Of a stretch of 64,000 nt of DNA, positions 11,378 through 21,457 are shown one piece after another (the stretch's first letter is position 1; every line of letters begins with the position of its first letter). Location of the stretch: NCBI RefSeq assembly GCF_001659605.2, contig NC_035171.2, forward strand, positions 644,044-708,043, in the 5' to 3' direction. The translations under genes and the position numbers were made by a program. The DNA comes from Manihot esculenta. Its lineage: Eukaryota; Streptophyta; Magnoliopsida; Malpighiales; Euphorbiaceae. The notes under the pieces are model-generated. The model ran no database searches. It was given only the letters and a program-made list of their open reading frames with translations, and was not told the DNA's origin.

Positions 11378-11787
11378 TGCTCTAAGATCAATAAAGAGTA
11401 GGTTTAAGGTGTATTTTGATAGGTTTAGTCTGATTTGTCTCTCTTGCTTCCTTTATTTATTTTCTCTTGTATCCTTTAGTGACGTGTAACAACCGTCCTG
11501 CATTTGTACCCTCCTGTCACAGTCACGCTGGTCGTACATACGAACATACTATCTTTTTTCATCATCAAGCGGCTATTTAATTCCATCTGGCGCAATGTGA
11601 ACATGATCCTGAGTGTCACAGGATTTGTTGTCTCACGGGACCAAAGAAATAAACATGGTTAGACTCGTCAAAGTGAAGTTTGGGCATGCATGTGAAGCAG
11701 ACCTATGTATCGGGTCTCAGTATAGTTAAAGGCTGACCTTTCCAGCATAGGTTCAGTCAGGCCAGAGTGTCTAGAGTCCAGTCATCA
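11378..11787 (-). repeat. 5' LTR of the minus-strand Tat element (410 bp)
   Basis: In sense it begins TGATGACTGGAC (11787) and ends TTGATCTTAGAGCA (11378). Its 3' part matches the LTR at 27874-28330 (GAGACAAATCAGACTAAAC and AAAATACAC segments). The ends are TG...CA. Confidence 0.75.
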
Positions 11788-12597
11788 TCCATTCCTATAA
11801 AATTAAAATTTTTAATTACTATTTATTATAATAATTAGTAATTAATAATTTATAACATTATTTAATTTAAAAATACAATTTATAAATTATGTTTAATAAT
11901 TATATAACTATTTAATAATGGCATCCACACATTTATTAATTGGGTTCACGTTTGATCAGAATTTTTTTTTAATATATTTGTTAGCTTTATCATTCACATA
12001 TAAATGCATCTTCTGCGAAATATATATGGAGAAGATACCTAATTATTAATTAACAAATGCATATGCACAAGCTAATTGAATAATCTGTGACATTAACTGA
12101 CTAATTTATATATATATTTTTTAAAATTAGGAAATCTTCAGTGGAGAGACAATGTTTTATTGAATCTGACAGCATTTGTTCCCATTTGAAAGTATTGTCT
12201 TTTCCTGAATTAATTCAAATGGATTTGATTTGTTTTTTATAATATCTTGATTATATTTAGTTAATTTTTTTTAAATTTTAATTTTCAAATTATTTTATTA
12301 AGTTAGAAATTTTAATTTGATTTTAATACTATAAATAGTACAGTTATTATATAACAATTTACTCAATTTAACAAAACTTTTCTTTTTATGTTCTTCAATA
12401 TGTTTATTCCCAACAGTTATTGGAGTTCAATTCAAAATTTTAAAATTAAAATTGATATTATTTTTTTTAAATTTAAATTATTTAAATAAATTATAGAATT
12501 TATTGGGATATTGAATATATTATTGAGATGTTTAGTTTTTAAATCTTGCTAGTAAAACTTATTTAAAAACATCTGAATTCAACTTTTATATATGTTT
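11788..12597. other. AT-rich intergenic DNA
   Basis: Very AT-rich sequence with long A/T runs. No reading frame, RNA gene or repeat family was recognised. Confidence 0.6.
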
Positions 12598-12850
12598 CTT
12601 TTTTTTTTTTCCTTGAAAGATAGACATCATTCAAGTAAAGAGAACTACAGCTACTAGCAACTCCAGAAATATAAGACATCTCAATATCATAGACCGAAAG
12701 AAGAGATTGAGCATCTTGAATGATAGCTTCTAAATCTCACAATGAATTTGGAAAGATTTAGGTCCGAGGATACAAGCTCAACCTAACACAATTCTAAAGA
12801 AATCTCTACTGAAAGAAAAATCAATAGCAGCTCTAATATGCATAGTTTAA
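12598..12850 (-). repeat. Possible LINE-type 3' end (poly-A tail on the minus strand)
   Basis: A run of 12 or more T at 12600 reads as a poly-A tail on the minus strand. It is preceded in that sense by decayed sequence that faintly resembles the RNase H-like end of plant L1 elements, although frames are broken. This is only a suggestion. Confidence 0.3.
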
Positions 12851-12999
12851 TTAGGTGACTAATAACCTAATCATAGTCGTTTTTAACTGACGATACTGGC
12901 TAAGTATACTTTTGAGCTTCCTAAAAATTTATATGCTTTTTTTGAGAGCACATTCCAAAAAAAAGAAAAAAAAAACCTCGTAGGTCCATTAATTTTCTT

Positions 13000-13440
13000 T
13001 TTTTTTTTTTATTTTTATCGAAGGTAAAATATCATTAAAGAGAAAAAGACTTCAAGCCCAATATACAAGATAGGCCTAAAGAAGAAACAAACATCTAGTC
13101 TAAAAATAAAAAGTCCAAGAAAGTTCAAAACCCATCTTATCTGAAACCCTAGACTCATGTGCTTCGTGAGAAATGGAGCCACCACCACAAGAGTCGGAAC
13201 CCGAAGGAGGAGATTTCAAGGTTGCTGGAAAGACAAACGAAGCTAAGTGAAATAACGCAAAGCAACCAAAACCACTGAAACACATCTATAGTTGAACTAG
13301 AAGCTTGAAACCATTAAAGACTCAACCAAGGAAAACATCTAGCCGTAAGAGAGGATGTTAACAGAGCTCTTCAATTCGGCGATTTCAGTGCGGCTTAAGG
13401 ATTAACTGCCCTACAGACGAGGATGACGATATATATATTG
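13000..13440 (-). repeat. Possible second poly-A-tailed retroposon fragment
   Basis: A T-run at 13000-13013 is followed by sequence that reads TTTAATGATATTTTACCTTCG before the tail in minus sense, which is reminiscent of the 3' untranslated end of plant LINEs. No coding capacity was recognised and no target duplication was found. Confidence 0.3.
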
Positions 13441-14012
13441 AAATTTCCCTCGCACGTGGAAGAGCTTTTCTATGCTCCCACTAGATGGACTCTAATACGA
13501 CTATGATTTGAGAGCGAGTCCTCTATTCTTAATTATTTCCTAGTAGTATCTTGCATGATTTTTGTGGAAAGGTCCAATTCAAGCGATGGGCTTGGACTGT
13601 GATAAAAGACTTTGTTGCTCCTTTGTGATCCCAATTGCCCTAGACTTCCATAGCTTTGGGTTTCAATTATGTATTTGGGCCCTACAGGCTTAATATTTAC
13701 TCTCAAATCACTATCAATGAAGTTGCTTTTATCTTTGCAGTGACATTTAAGTATTTTCATTACTAAAAATTCAGTAGGTTGACACTTTTAAGGCGAGAAA
13801 TTATTTAATTTATTTTTATTTTTTATAAAGAATTATTATCAATTTTTTAAAAATTTATTAATTCATTTCCATACTAACAATTTTTTGATAAAATGATTAA
13901 CTAATTTATTTTATAAAATATATGTATCTTAAAATAGGGATGGAGTAATTAATTTGTAAAAAAAATTAAGGACCTAATTTGTAGAATTATTATCATTTTA
14001 ATAAACTTTTAG
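13441..14012. other. Intergenic / upstream of the SRS pseudogene
   Basis: AT-rich DNA with no recognisable gene. A TTTTAG at 14007-14012 could be a splice acceptor for the SRS exon, but no upstream exon encoding the usual glycine-rich N-terminus was seen. Confidence 0.5.
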
Positions 14013-14341
14013 GAGCGCTCTTAATGGTTATGATCAGCAAGAATCAAGCTTTGCTAAAAGAGATGCATTGTACGTTGGTGAGGATAATGAAAATACTAAT
14101 AGTACTCCTCAAGTTTGCAGAGATTGTGGAAATAGAGCCAAAAAGGAGTGCGAGTATCGAAGGTGCAGGACTTGTTGCAAGAGTAGAGGGTTTTTGATTG
14201 TGCCACTCACATTAAGAGCACGTGGGTTCCCGTGGCGAGGCGGCAGGGAATTGAGGGTGGCTCTTCCGCTTCTTCTTCTGGTGGTGGTTGTAATAAAAGG
14301 CCTAGAGAGAATGTGACCACTACGTCTTACAGTTTTAGCAC

Positions 14342-14636
14342 TATTAAAGATAAAGACTAACTATAACAGTTTTATCTATTTGTAACTTGAGTTATAGCTG
14401 TATACTTATCTTGTATTTAGTTAGTGATAAGGGTTAGAATTGTGATAAGGTTTAGAGTCATGATAAGGTTAGAGTTGTGATAAGATTTAGAGTTATGATA
14501 AGGTTTATAGTTGGTTGAGATAATATTTGTTATTCATATAATCTGTATCAAACTCAACCACTGGTATATACTATATAAATGTATTCTATACAGAAATACA
14601 AATACATAGAATTCTCAATATCATAAATCTTCTATA
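14342..14636 (+). repeat. 5' LTR of the copia element
   Basis: The 295-bp LTR contains tandem-like GTGATAAGGTTAGAG units (about 14424-14510) and a TATATAAATG promoter-like motif near 14571. It is followed directly by the primer-binding site. Confidence 0.9.
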
Positions 14637-14648
14637 TGGTATCAGAGC
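14637..14648 (+). other. Primer-binding site (initiator tRNA-Met)
   Basis: TGGTATCAGAGC abuts the LTR. It is the classic complement of the plant initiator methionine tRNA 3' end used by copia elements. Confidence 0.9.
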
Positions 14649-14694
14649 CGCAATCTGCTCTCACGAGTTTTCTGATCCAATTTTCTTTTAATTA

Positions 14695-15678
14695 ATGGCT
14701 TCGTCATCCAATACCGTCATTCAATTAAATGCTCCAACGCATTTTCCAATTAAACTTACTCCGGAGAATTTTCCTGTTTGGAGAAAACAGATCCAATCAA
14801 CCTTAATTGGTCTTGATTTACTTGATTTTATTGATGGTTCACGGGTTGCACCATCACAATTTCTTTCTGAAAAAGACAAAACAGCCAACCCAACTTTCGC
14901 CTTATGGTTTCGACAAGATCAAATTTTGATCAGTGCTCTTTTAGGAAGTTGTTCCGATACTATTCAACCCTTGATTTCTTCAGCCAATACTGCCAAAGAA
15001 GCATGGGATCGGCTTCACCAGAGTTTTGCTAATGTTTCTCGTTCTAGAATTCTGTCCTTAAAAACTAAATTAGCACAGAACTCTAAGGGAACCAAACCGA
15101 TTGCTATTTTTCTCAATGAGATGAGGGCTATTGCAGATGAGCTTGCTCTTACCCAGAATCCGGTGAGTGATGATGACTTAATTGTTTATATTATCACGCG
15201 ATTGGGAGATTATTACAGTCCCATAGTTGCTGCGTTAAAAGTTCGTGAAACCCCAATAACCTTTTCTGATCTCTTTGAAAAACTTACTGATCATGAACGA
15301 TCCCTACAAGAAAAAGATTCCACAACTGTTTCAGCTACGTCACAAGTGATTGCTACTGTCAATTACACTCAACGTTCTGGAGGGCGTTCACACAATCAGA
15401 ATGGCAATTATAATTGATCTCCACAAAACTCCAATTATTCTGGAAATCGACGTGGTGGTCGTGGTTCTTACTCTGGTGGTCGAGGTCGAGGTTCTTATCG
15501 ACCTGATGTGGTATGTCAATTTTGTGAATATACTGGGCATACTACTGCTGAATGTCGCAAATTGGCTCGCTTTCTTAAGGAGAATAATATGTCTTTGAAG
15601 ACTGATACCTCGCATTCTTCAGCACCGATACCTGCAGTTAATGTTACTTCTTCTATGGCTGCTTCTTCTCCACAATAA
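14695..15678 (+). pseudogene. Copia gag with two in-frame stops
   Basis: The frame opens at ATG 14695 (MASSSNTVIQLNAP). It contains the UBN2/copia Gag features FPVWRKQIQSTLIGL, LWFRQDQILISALL and AKEAWDRLHQSFAN. A TGA at 15415 interrupts it, but the same frame continues through an RGG-rich segment and a CCHC knuckle (CQFCEYTGHTTAEC) to a TAA at 15676-15678. Both stops lie one C-to-T change from sense codons (CGA, CAA). Confidence 0.85.
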
Positions 15679-16364
15679 TGGTTGTTTGATAGCGGAGCTT
15701 CTCATCATGTTGTGTCGAATCCAGCTTCTTTGCAAAGCTATTCTGACTATGGAGGTCCTGAGGAAGTACAACTTGGTGATGGTAAAACGCTTGCTGTATC
15801 ACATACTGGTTTTGTGCAAATTCCTACTTACTCTAAGAATTTATCATTGCCTAATGTGTTATGCGTGCCTAATCTGCGCAAGAATTTGGTCTCAATTGCT
15901 AAGTTGTGTCGCACTAATCATGTTTCTGTGGAATTTTTTCCATCTTATTTTATTGTGAAGGATCTGTACACGGGGGCGTCTCTACTACGGGGAGAGAACA
16001 TTGATGATATCTACTGTGCAAGTTTTTCCAGAGTTAATTCTCAACGTTCTCAGCTGAATGTTACTACTCGGTGTCTGTCTTTGCTTTCTGAATGGCATCA
16101 CAAGCTTGGTCATCCCAACAATAAAGTCCTTTTGTTAGTACTTCGAAATATTGGTCTTCAGTCTATGTCTAAATATGTTTCTAGTTTTCATTGTACTTCC
16201 TGCTCTATGAGCAAGAGTCATAAATTACCGTTTTTTGAGAATTCTCTTGTTAGTAATAAGCCTTTGCAACTTGTTTATTCTGATGTTCACAAAAATCTAT
16301 TGATGGCTATGCATATTACGTTACATTTATTGATCACTATTCTAAGTATGTTTGGCTATATCCC
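15679..16364 (+). pseudogene. Copia protease and N-terminal integrase
   Basis: In the gag frame the segment begins [15 protein letters not shown], the copia retropepsin active site (DSGA). It continues with [17 protein letters not shown] and the gag-pre-integrase zinc region ([26 protein letters not shown]). Near 16290-16298, in an A-run, the frame shifts by one base: the alternate frame continues [18 protein letters not shown] into the downstream ORF. Confidence 0.85.
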
Positions 16365-18920
16365 ATGAAGCAGAAATCTGATACTCATGATTTGTTTATC
16401 CACTTTCAGAAATTGGTTGAAAATTATTTTCACACTAGAATTGTTTCTGTGTTCACTGATAATGGTGGGGAGTATCAAAAGCTTAAGAATCATTTTTTGT
16501 CTTGTGGTATTTCACATTATACAACACCTCCACATACGCCAGAGCATAATGGTACTGCTGAACGTCGTCATCGCTCAATAGTTGAAACAGGTCTTGCTAT
16601 GTTACAATTTTCGTCTTTACCTTCTAATTATTGGTCTCATGCTTTTCAGGCTGCTGTTTATTTGCTCAATCGGTTGCCTTCGTCCGCTATTTCGTTTCAA
16701 ACACCTTTCTCTAGATTGTTTGGTATGCCTCATAGTTTTAAGAGATTGAAATCTTTTGGTTGCCTTTGTTTTCCATGGCTAAGGCCATATAATAATTCTA
16801 AACTTCAGTGTCGTTCATTGCCTTGTATTTTTCTTGGATATTCTCCAACTCAATCTGCATACAAATGTTACGATCCAAAGGCTAATCGTTTGTATTTGTC
16901 TCGTCATGTTCAATTTGTTGAGCATATTTTTCCATCTGAAACTTGCACTAGTTCTCATCAATTTACAGATTATTTTCGAGATGCTTCTTGTACAGGTTCG
17001 GCACAACAACCAAATCCATCACCTGTTGCACCAACTGCAGTTGCTTCGGTTCCATTGGCAATTTCTATTCCAAGTGATTCTGATTTGTTGGTTTCAAGTA
17101 CTGGTTCCGAATCTATTACAGCATTATCAGCAGAATCTGATCAATCTACCATGCCATTAATTAGTACTGAGACTCAACAAGTTGACCCTTTGATGACTGA
17201 ATCTTCTACTACTGATTTAGATTTGCCACTACCGATTGTTTCACAAGATTCAGTTCCAGCTCCTGTACAACGGCAGCAGCGACAAAGGAAGCCTAACTCA
17301 AAGTATTTTAATTCTTCTTTTGTTAATCTTACAACTAAATATCCTTTACCGGATACACTCGAGCCAAGAACAGTGAAACAAGCTCTGGCCAGTTCACTTT
17401 GGCGGCAGGCGATGGATTCAGAGTACAATGCTCTTTTGAAAAATAAAACTTGGGAGCTGGTTCCGAGAGACAAACATCATCTTATTAGTTGCAAATGGGT
17501 GTTTCGGATTAAGCGTAAACCGGATGGTACTATTGATAAGTACAAGGCACGTTTGGTTGCCAAAGGATTTCTTCAGGAACCTGGGCGTGATTATTTTGAG
17601 ACATTTAGTCCGGTTACAAAACCGGTTACAATTCGGGTAGTTCTTACTCTTGCAATTTCTAAAGGATGGCAGTTAAGGCAATTGGATGTAAATAATGCCT
17701 TTTTACATGGCACACTTTATGAAGATGTCTACATGCAGCAACCTCCAGGATATGTGCAACCTGAGTTTCCTGATTATGTTTGCAAACTGAAGAAGTCTCT
17801 TTATGGTTTGAAACAGGCTCCACGAGCTTGGTATCTTGAACTTACTTCTTTTTTGCTCAAACTTGGTTTTCGCAAATCAAATGCTGATGCGTCCTTGTTT
17901 ATTTTTTTCTCAAATGGGATTATTGCATATTTTCTAGTATATGTTGACGATATTGTACTTACAGGTAATAACAATCATTTTCTGCATACCTGCGTACAGA
18001 AGCTATCTGCTCAGTTCTCTGTCAAAGATTTGGGAATATTAAATCATTTTTTGGGGGTTGAAGTGATTTCTACAGCTGCAGGATTATTTCTTTCGCAACA
18101 TCGACATATTGCTGATTTGTTAGACCGATTTGATATGGCTGGAGCTAAAGAGGTGAATACTCCTATGTCTACAGGAGACAAGCTCATCTTAAATGATGGT
18201 TCTAGTTCGACTGATTCCACCGTATATCGCCAAATTATTGGATCTCTTCAATATTTGGCAATTACGCGTCCTGATGTTTCTTTTGCAGTGAATCGACTGT
18301 CACAATTTATGCATGCACCGACACAAACTCATCTTCAAGCACTGAAACGTGTTTTGCGATATCTTAAAGGAACCATACATTATGGCTTATTTCTCAATAG
18401 AAATTCCACTCATACTCTGTCTGCCTTCTCTGATTCTGATTGGGGTGGTGTCCTTGATAATGGGCGGTCTACAACAGCTTATGTTCTATATCTTGGTTCT
18501 AATATTATATCCTGGAAATCTAGTCGCCAAAAGACTGTCTCCCGATCTTCTACAGAGGCTGAGTACAAAGCCTTAACCAATGCTGCAGCAGAGGTATTTT
18601 GGGTTCAAAGTTTATTACAAGATTTGGGAGTACCAATATCACAACCACCAGTCCTTCATTGTGATAATCTTGGTGCGACTTACTTCTGCGCCAATCCAAT
18701 CTATCATACTAGGATGAAGCATCTTGCACTGGATTACCATTTTGTTCGCGAGAAAATTAATGCTGGACAGTTAAGGGTTCTTCACATAAGTTCAAAAGAT
18801 CAAGTTGCTGATGTGCTTACAAAGGCTTTGGGAAGAACTCAGTTTTGTTACTTTAGAACCAAGATTGGAGTCTCCGATGGCGCCTCAATCTTGCGGGGGC
18901 GTATTAAAGATAAAGACTAA
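16365..18920 (+). CDS. Copia pol: integrase core, reverse transcriptase, RNase H
   Basis: An 851-codon open frame begins inside the integrase, just after the frameshift. Integrase core residues are visible in [10 protein letters not shown] and [14 protein letters not shown]. The reverse transcriptase includes [32 protein letters not shown] and the catalytic [12 protein letters not shown]. RNase H follows with [20 protein letters not shown] and the terminal [15 protein letters not shown] motif common to copia. The stop codon lies inside the 3' LTR. The frame is intact, but expression as a polyprotein is blocked by the upstream lesions. Confidence 0.92.
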   Translation: MKQKSDTHDLFIHFQKLVENYFHTRIVSVFTDNGGEYQKLKNHFLSCGISHYTTPPHTPEHNGTAERRHRSIVETGLAMLQFSSLPSNYWSHAFQAAVYLLNRLPSSAISFQTPFSRLFGMPHSFKRLKSFGCLCFPWLRPYNNSKLQCRSLPCIFLGYSPTQSAYKCYDPKANRLYLSRHVQFVEHIFPSETCTSSHQFTDYFRDASCTGSAQQPNPSPVAPTAVASVPLAISIPSDSDLLVSSTGSESITALSAESDQSTMPLISTETQQVDPLMTESSTTDLDLPLPIVSQDSVPAPVQRQQRQRKPNSKYFNSSFVNLTTKYPLPDTLEPRTVKQALASSLWRQAMDSEYNALLKNKTWELVPRDKHHLISCKWVFRIKRKPDGTIDKYKARLVAKGFLQEPGRDYFETFSPVTKPVTIRVVLTLAISKGWQLRQLDVNNAFLHGTLYEDVYMQQPPGYVQPEFPDYVCKLKKSLYGLKQAPRAWYLELTSFLLKLGFRKSNADASLFIFFSNGIIAYFLVYVDDIVLTGNNNHFLHTCVQKLSAQFSVKDLGILNHFLGVEVISTAAGLFLSQHRHIADLLDRFDMAGAKEVNTPMSTGDKLILNDGSSSTDSTVYRQIIGSLQYLAITRPDVSFAVNRLSQFMHAPTQTHLQALKRVLRYLKGTIHYGLFLNRNSTHTLSAFSDSDWGGVLDNGRSTTAYVLYLGSNIISWKSSRQKTVSRSSTEAEYKALTNAAAEVFWVQSLLQDLGVPISQPPVLHCDNLGATYFCANPIYHTRMKHLALDYHFVREKINAGQLRVLHISSKDQVADVLTKALGRTQFCYFRTKIGVSDGASILRGRIKDKD

Positions 18921-19196
18921 CTATAACAGTTTTATCTATTTGTAACTCGAGTTATAGCTGTATATTTATCTTGTATTTAGTTAGTGATAAGGGTTAGAGT
19001 TGTAATAAGGTTTAGAGTCATGATAAGGTTAGAGTTATGATAAGATTTAGAGTTATGATAAGGTTTATAGTTGGTTGAGATAATATTTGTTATTCATATA
19101 ATCTGTATCAAACTCAACCACTGGTATATACTATATAAATGTATTCTATACAGAAATACAAATACATAGAATTCTCACTATCATAAATCTTCTATA
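18902..19196 (+). repeat. 3' LTR of the copia element
   Basis: 295 bp, the same length as the 5' LTR with about six substitutions by eye, followed by the second copy of the AGCAC target duplication. Confidence 0.9.
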
Positions 19197-19892
19197 AGCA
19201 CTTCTAATAACAATGCCGCTGCTTGTTTCAGTTTTGAAAATGGCTTTAATCACCAGGGTACTCTCTCTCTCTGATTATGATCTTAATCATACTTCAAGAT
19301 TGAGTCCTTCTTGTTCTTACTTCTCTTTCTAATCATTTCCCTATAGATTCAAATGGAAACATGTTGTTTTTGTTGAGCTTTTAATGGAATACTGGCTCTG
19401 TTTCCTTTGACGTGTCTCTGTTTGAAGGGATTTGGAGGAGAATGGAATTAAGACACTTAAATTCGGCTGTTTTTTTTGTGGGTTACAGATGCAAGCTTCA
19501 AGCAGTCCTTGCCAAGCCAAGTTCGAGCGCCAGCAGTTTTCAGGTGCATTAGAGCAACCGCCATTAATGGTAGCGAAGCAGAGGTTGCATACCAAGGTAT
19601 GGTGAAGATAAGCGGCCATGTTTTTAAGGGCTTTCTCTATGATCAGGAGATTGATGAGAAAAATTTAATTGCTTGCCTTTCAAAGATGCCCTCCATTGGA
19701 AGAAATAGAGACAGCAGCCACAGACTCCTTGAATGTATATCCTATTTCTGCCCAATGATTTTTTTAAAAGGCTATTCTAGGTTAATGGTTGATCAAAATG
19801 ATAGAGAGAGAGGAAAATTCAGAAGCAACACTGTAAAAATGACCAATTCCGTTGCAAATCAGTGCATAAGCTCAGCCACAGATGGTTCTTAG

Positions 19893-21457
19893 TAAGCCAG
19901 GGTCATTGTTGCAATGTCACTATCATTCTTGGGTAACATTAGAAAAGAATTTGATAGTGCATTTTGTGATGAGCTTGCTTTTTCTTTTTAACTCAATTCA
20001 GAATAGCAATTACCCACTTGTAAATTTCAGTTATAAAAATTTTAAAAACATCTAAAAGCTTTTTCAAAGTATTATTGGGTCTAATTGGAATTTGAATTAG
20101 TGACCTCTTAATTCTAGAGATGACTCTAGTACTAAGGTTATTGAATAAATGATTTTTTTCAATATATAAAATGTTATTCAAAACCAAAAAAAAAAACTGG
20201 TTAACCACCATTCCATATGGAAGCTCAGGATTAGAAAAACATATTGGAAATTATTTTGATCATTTCTTGGAATAAATTTATATGGATTTTACTTGAGAAG
20301 GAAACAAAAGCTATGCAACCCCATAAAAAAATCCAGGTCAATACCATTTGATATGTCTGCTGGTACCACAAATCATTTAAGAACAAGTCTTCTTCTTAGA
20401 AGTGGACGCCACCATCGCACATGAAGTAAGCAAAGGACATGGTTGATTAAGAATCAATTACTCAAATGCTTTCTTCTCTTTAGTCAACGACAGAAATCAA
20501 GACCAGGATATGCGCTGATGCTCGCAAATGTTTCCTTACTATTTGGAAATGGTTCTTTCTTCACATGCCATGTCTGGGCTAAACGTGTTTGCTTGGAACC
20601 TTGCAATGTAAAGAGGCTCTACCCTGCATGTAACCCAACAGCAGACCTTTTGTCTCACACGCAGTCCACCTCAACATCATCATATATTCATACTGAGTGG
20701 CCCAAGGCGGACCTGTACCTCAGCGATGTTGATGGCAACTAGAGATTGATGGTTAGCTAGAGAATCGCAAAGTTGAGTTTTCTTGCATTTGCAAAGAAGG
20801 AAACTTTAAAATTCTTACAATGTTGTCTTGCCAGTAAAATTAAGATACTGACAGTGTTGGTTTAGGAATCAACAGCAAGGCCTCAATTTTGAACAATTTT
20901 TTTTCAACAAATTGACATGGGAAAAACACAAACATGAAATCTAACAATCATACGCCAATATCATCGCCTGAGAGGAGCTTTGTATGAAAAGAAAATTGGA
21001 TAATGATGCAGCTTCATCAACAAAGAATTTCTTTCAAGATTAAGAAAGTCGCCAAAAGTTAGTTCCTTTACAATTCCTCTTGTACATAATTGATGCCGAA
21101 ACCCAAGACTCTCCCACAAAGTGGGAGAAAAAGGAATGTATATTGGCACAAAAAGAATCAAATTTTGACATGGATCCTCCACCTGGCTAACTGATTTACA
21201 AATTAATCAAGCTCAAGTAATTCTGGTTACAACATTAATCTATACCTTTCCTAGGAGACATCATACGTTTGTAACTGTGAACTAACAGAGATGATGAGGG
21301 GAAAACTGCCATTTGCTGAACTAGAAAAGCATGATCCTTGCAGCTGCAAATCCTCCCCAATGGTTTTTGACTGAAAGAATTGTCATCCTCGAAACAAAGT
21401 GGCTATGCACAAATGGTCACAGGTTGCAAGTTTGAATATTCAGGTCAATCTATATCG
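19893..21457. other. Intergenic region between SRS and PIP5K
   Basis: No gene was recognised. An open frame at 20443-20742 has no familiar motif and no supporting signals. The part nearest 21458 presumably holds the PIP5K 3' untranslated region. Confidence 0.5.

Larger units (their letters stand above)
7291..11787 (-). mobile_element. Tat-like Ty3/gypsy element, truncated at its 3' side
   Basis: In minus orientation the order is LTR (11787-11378), PBS, gag, protease, reverse transcriptase, RNase H and the second, plant-type RNase H, after which the element is cut at about 7291. A second RNase H domain after the pol RNase H is characteristic of the Tat/Ogre lineage. A related element on the plus strand at 27874-45318 shares gag, protease and LTR sequence. 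Integrase and the 3' LTR are absent here. Many stops and frameshifts make it non-functional. Confidence 0.82.
14342..19196 (+). mobile_element. Complete Ty1/copia retrotransposon with TA...TA LTR ends
   Basis: Two 295-bp LTRs (14342-14636 and 18902-19196) differ at about 6 positions by eye. The element is flanked by the 5-bp target duplication AGCAC (14337-14341 and 19197-19201). LTRs start TATTAAAG and end CTTCTATA instead of TG...CA. A tRNA-Met primer-binding site follows the first LTR, and a purine tract GCGGGGGCG precedes the second. Coding order is gag, protease, integrase, RT, RNase H, as in copia. Two in-frame stops (15415 and 15676) and one frameshift near 16295 inactivate it. It lies in the first exon of the SRS gene, same strand. 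Confidence 0.93.
14013..19892 (+). pseudogene. SRS: SHI/STY/SRS-family zinc-finger gene, disrupted
   Basis: SRS proteins are plant transcriptional activators with a RING-like zinc finger and an IXGH domain. Exon A (14013-14341) encodes [13 protein letters not shown] and [11 protein letters not shown]. After a T-run at 14191-14195 the frame shifts: the next frame reads [18 protein letters not shown], so two bases appear to be extra. A copia element sits inside the exon (14342-19196). Beyond it the exon resumes in frame at 19202 and ends at 19257 before a GT donor. After an intron ending in TTACAG (19488), exon B (19489 on) encodes DASFKQSLPSQVRAPAVF and then KISGHVFKGFLYDQ, the IXGH domain, and stays open to a stop at 19890-19892. 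The usual N-terminus is missing. Family identity is firm; as it stands the gene cannot make a full protein. Confidence 0.85.

Noticed and set aside
20443..20742. 99-codon plus-strand frame between SRS and PIP5K
   Set aside because: No recognisable motif, promoter or splice context; probably chance.
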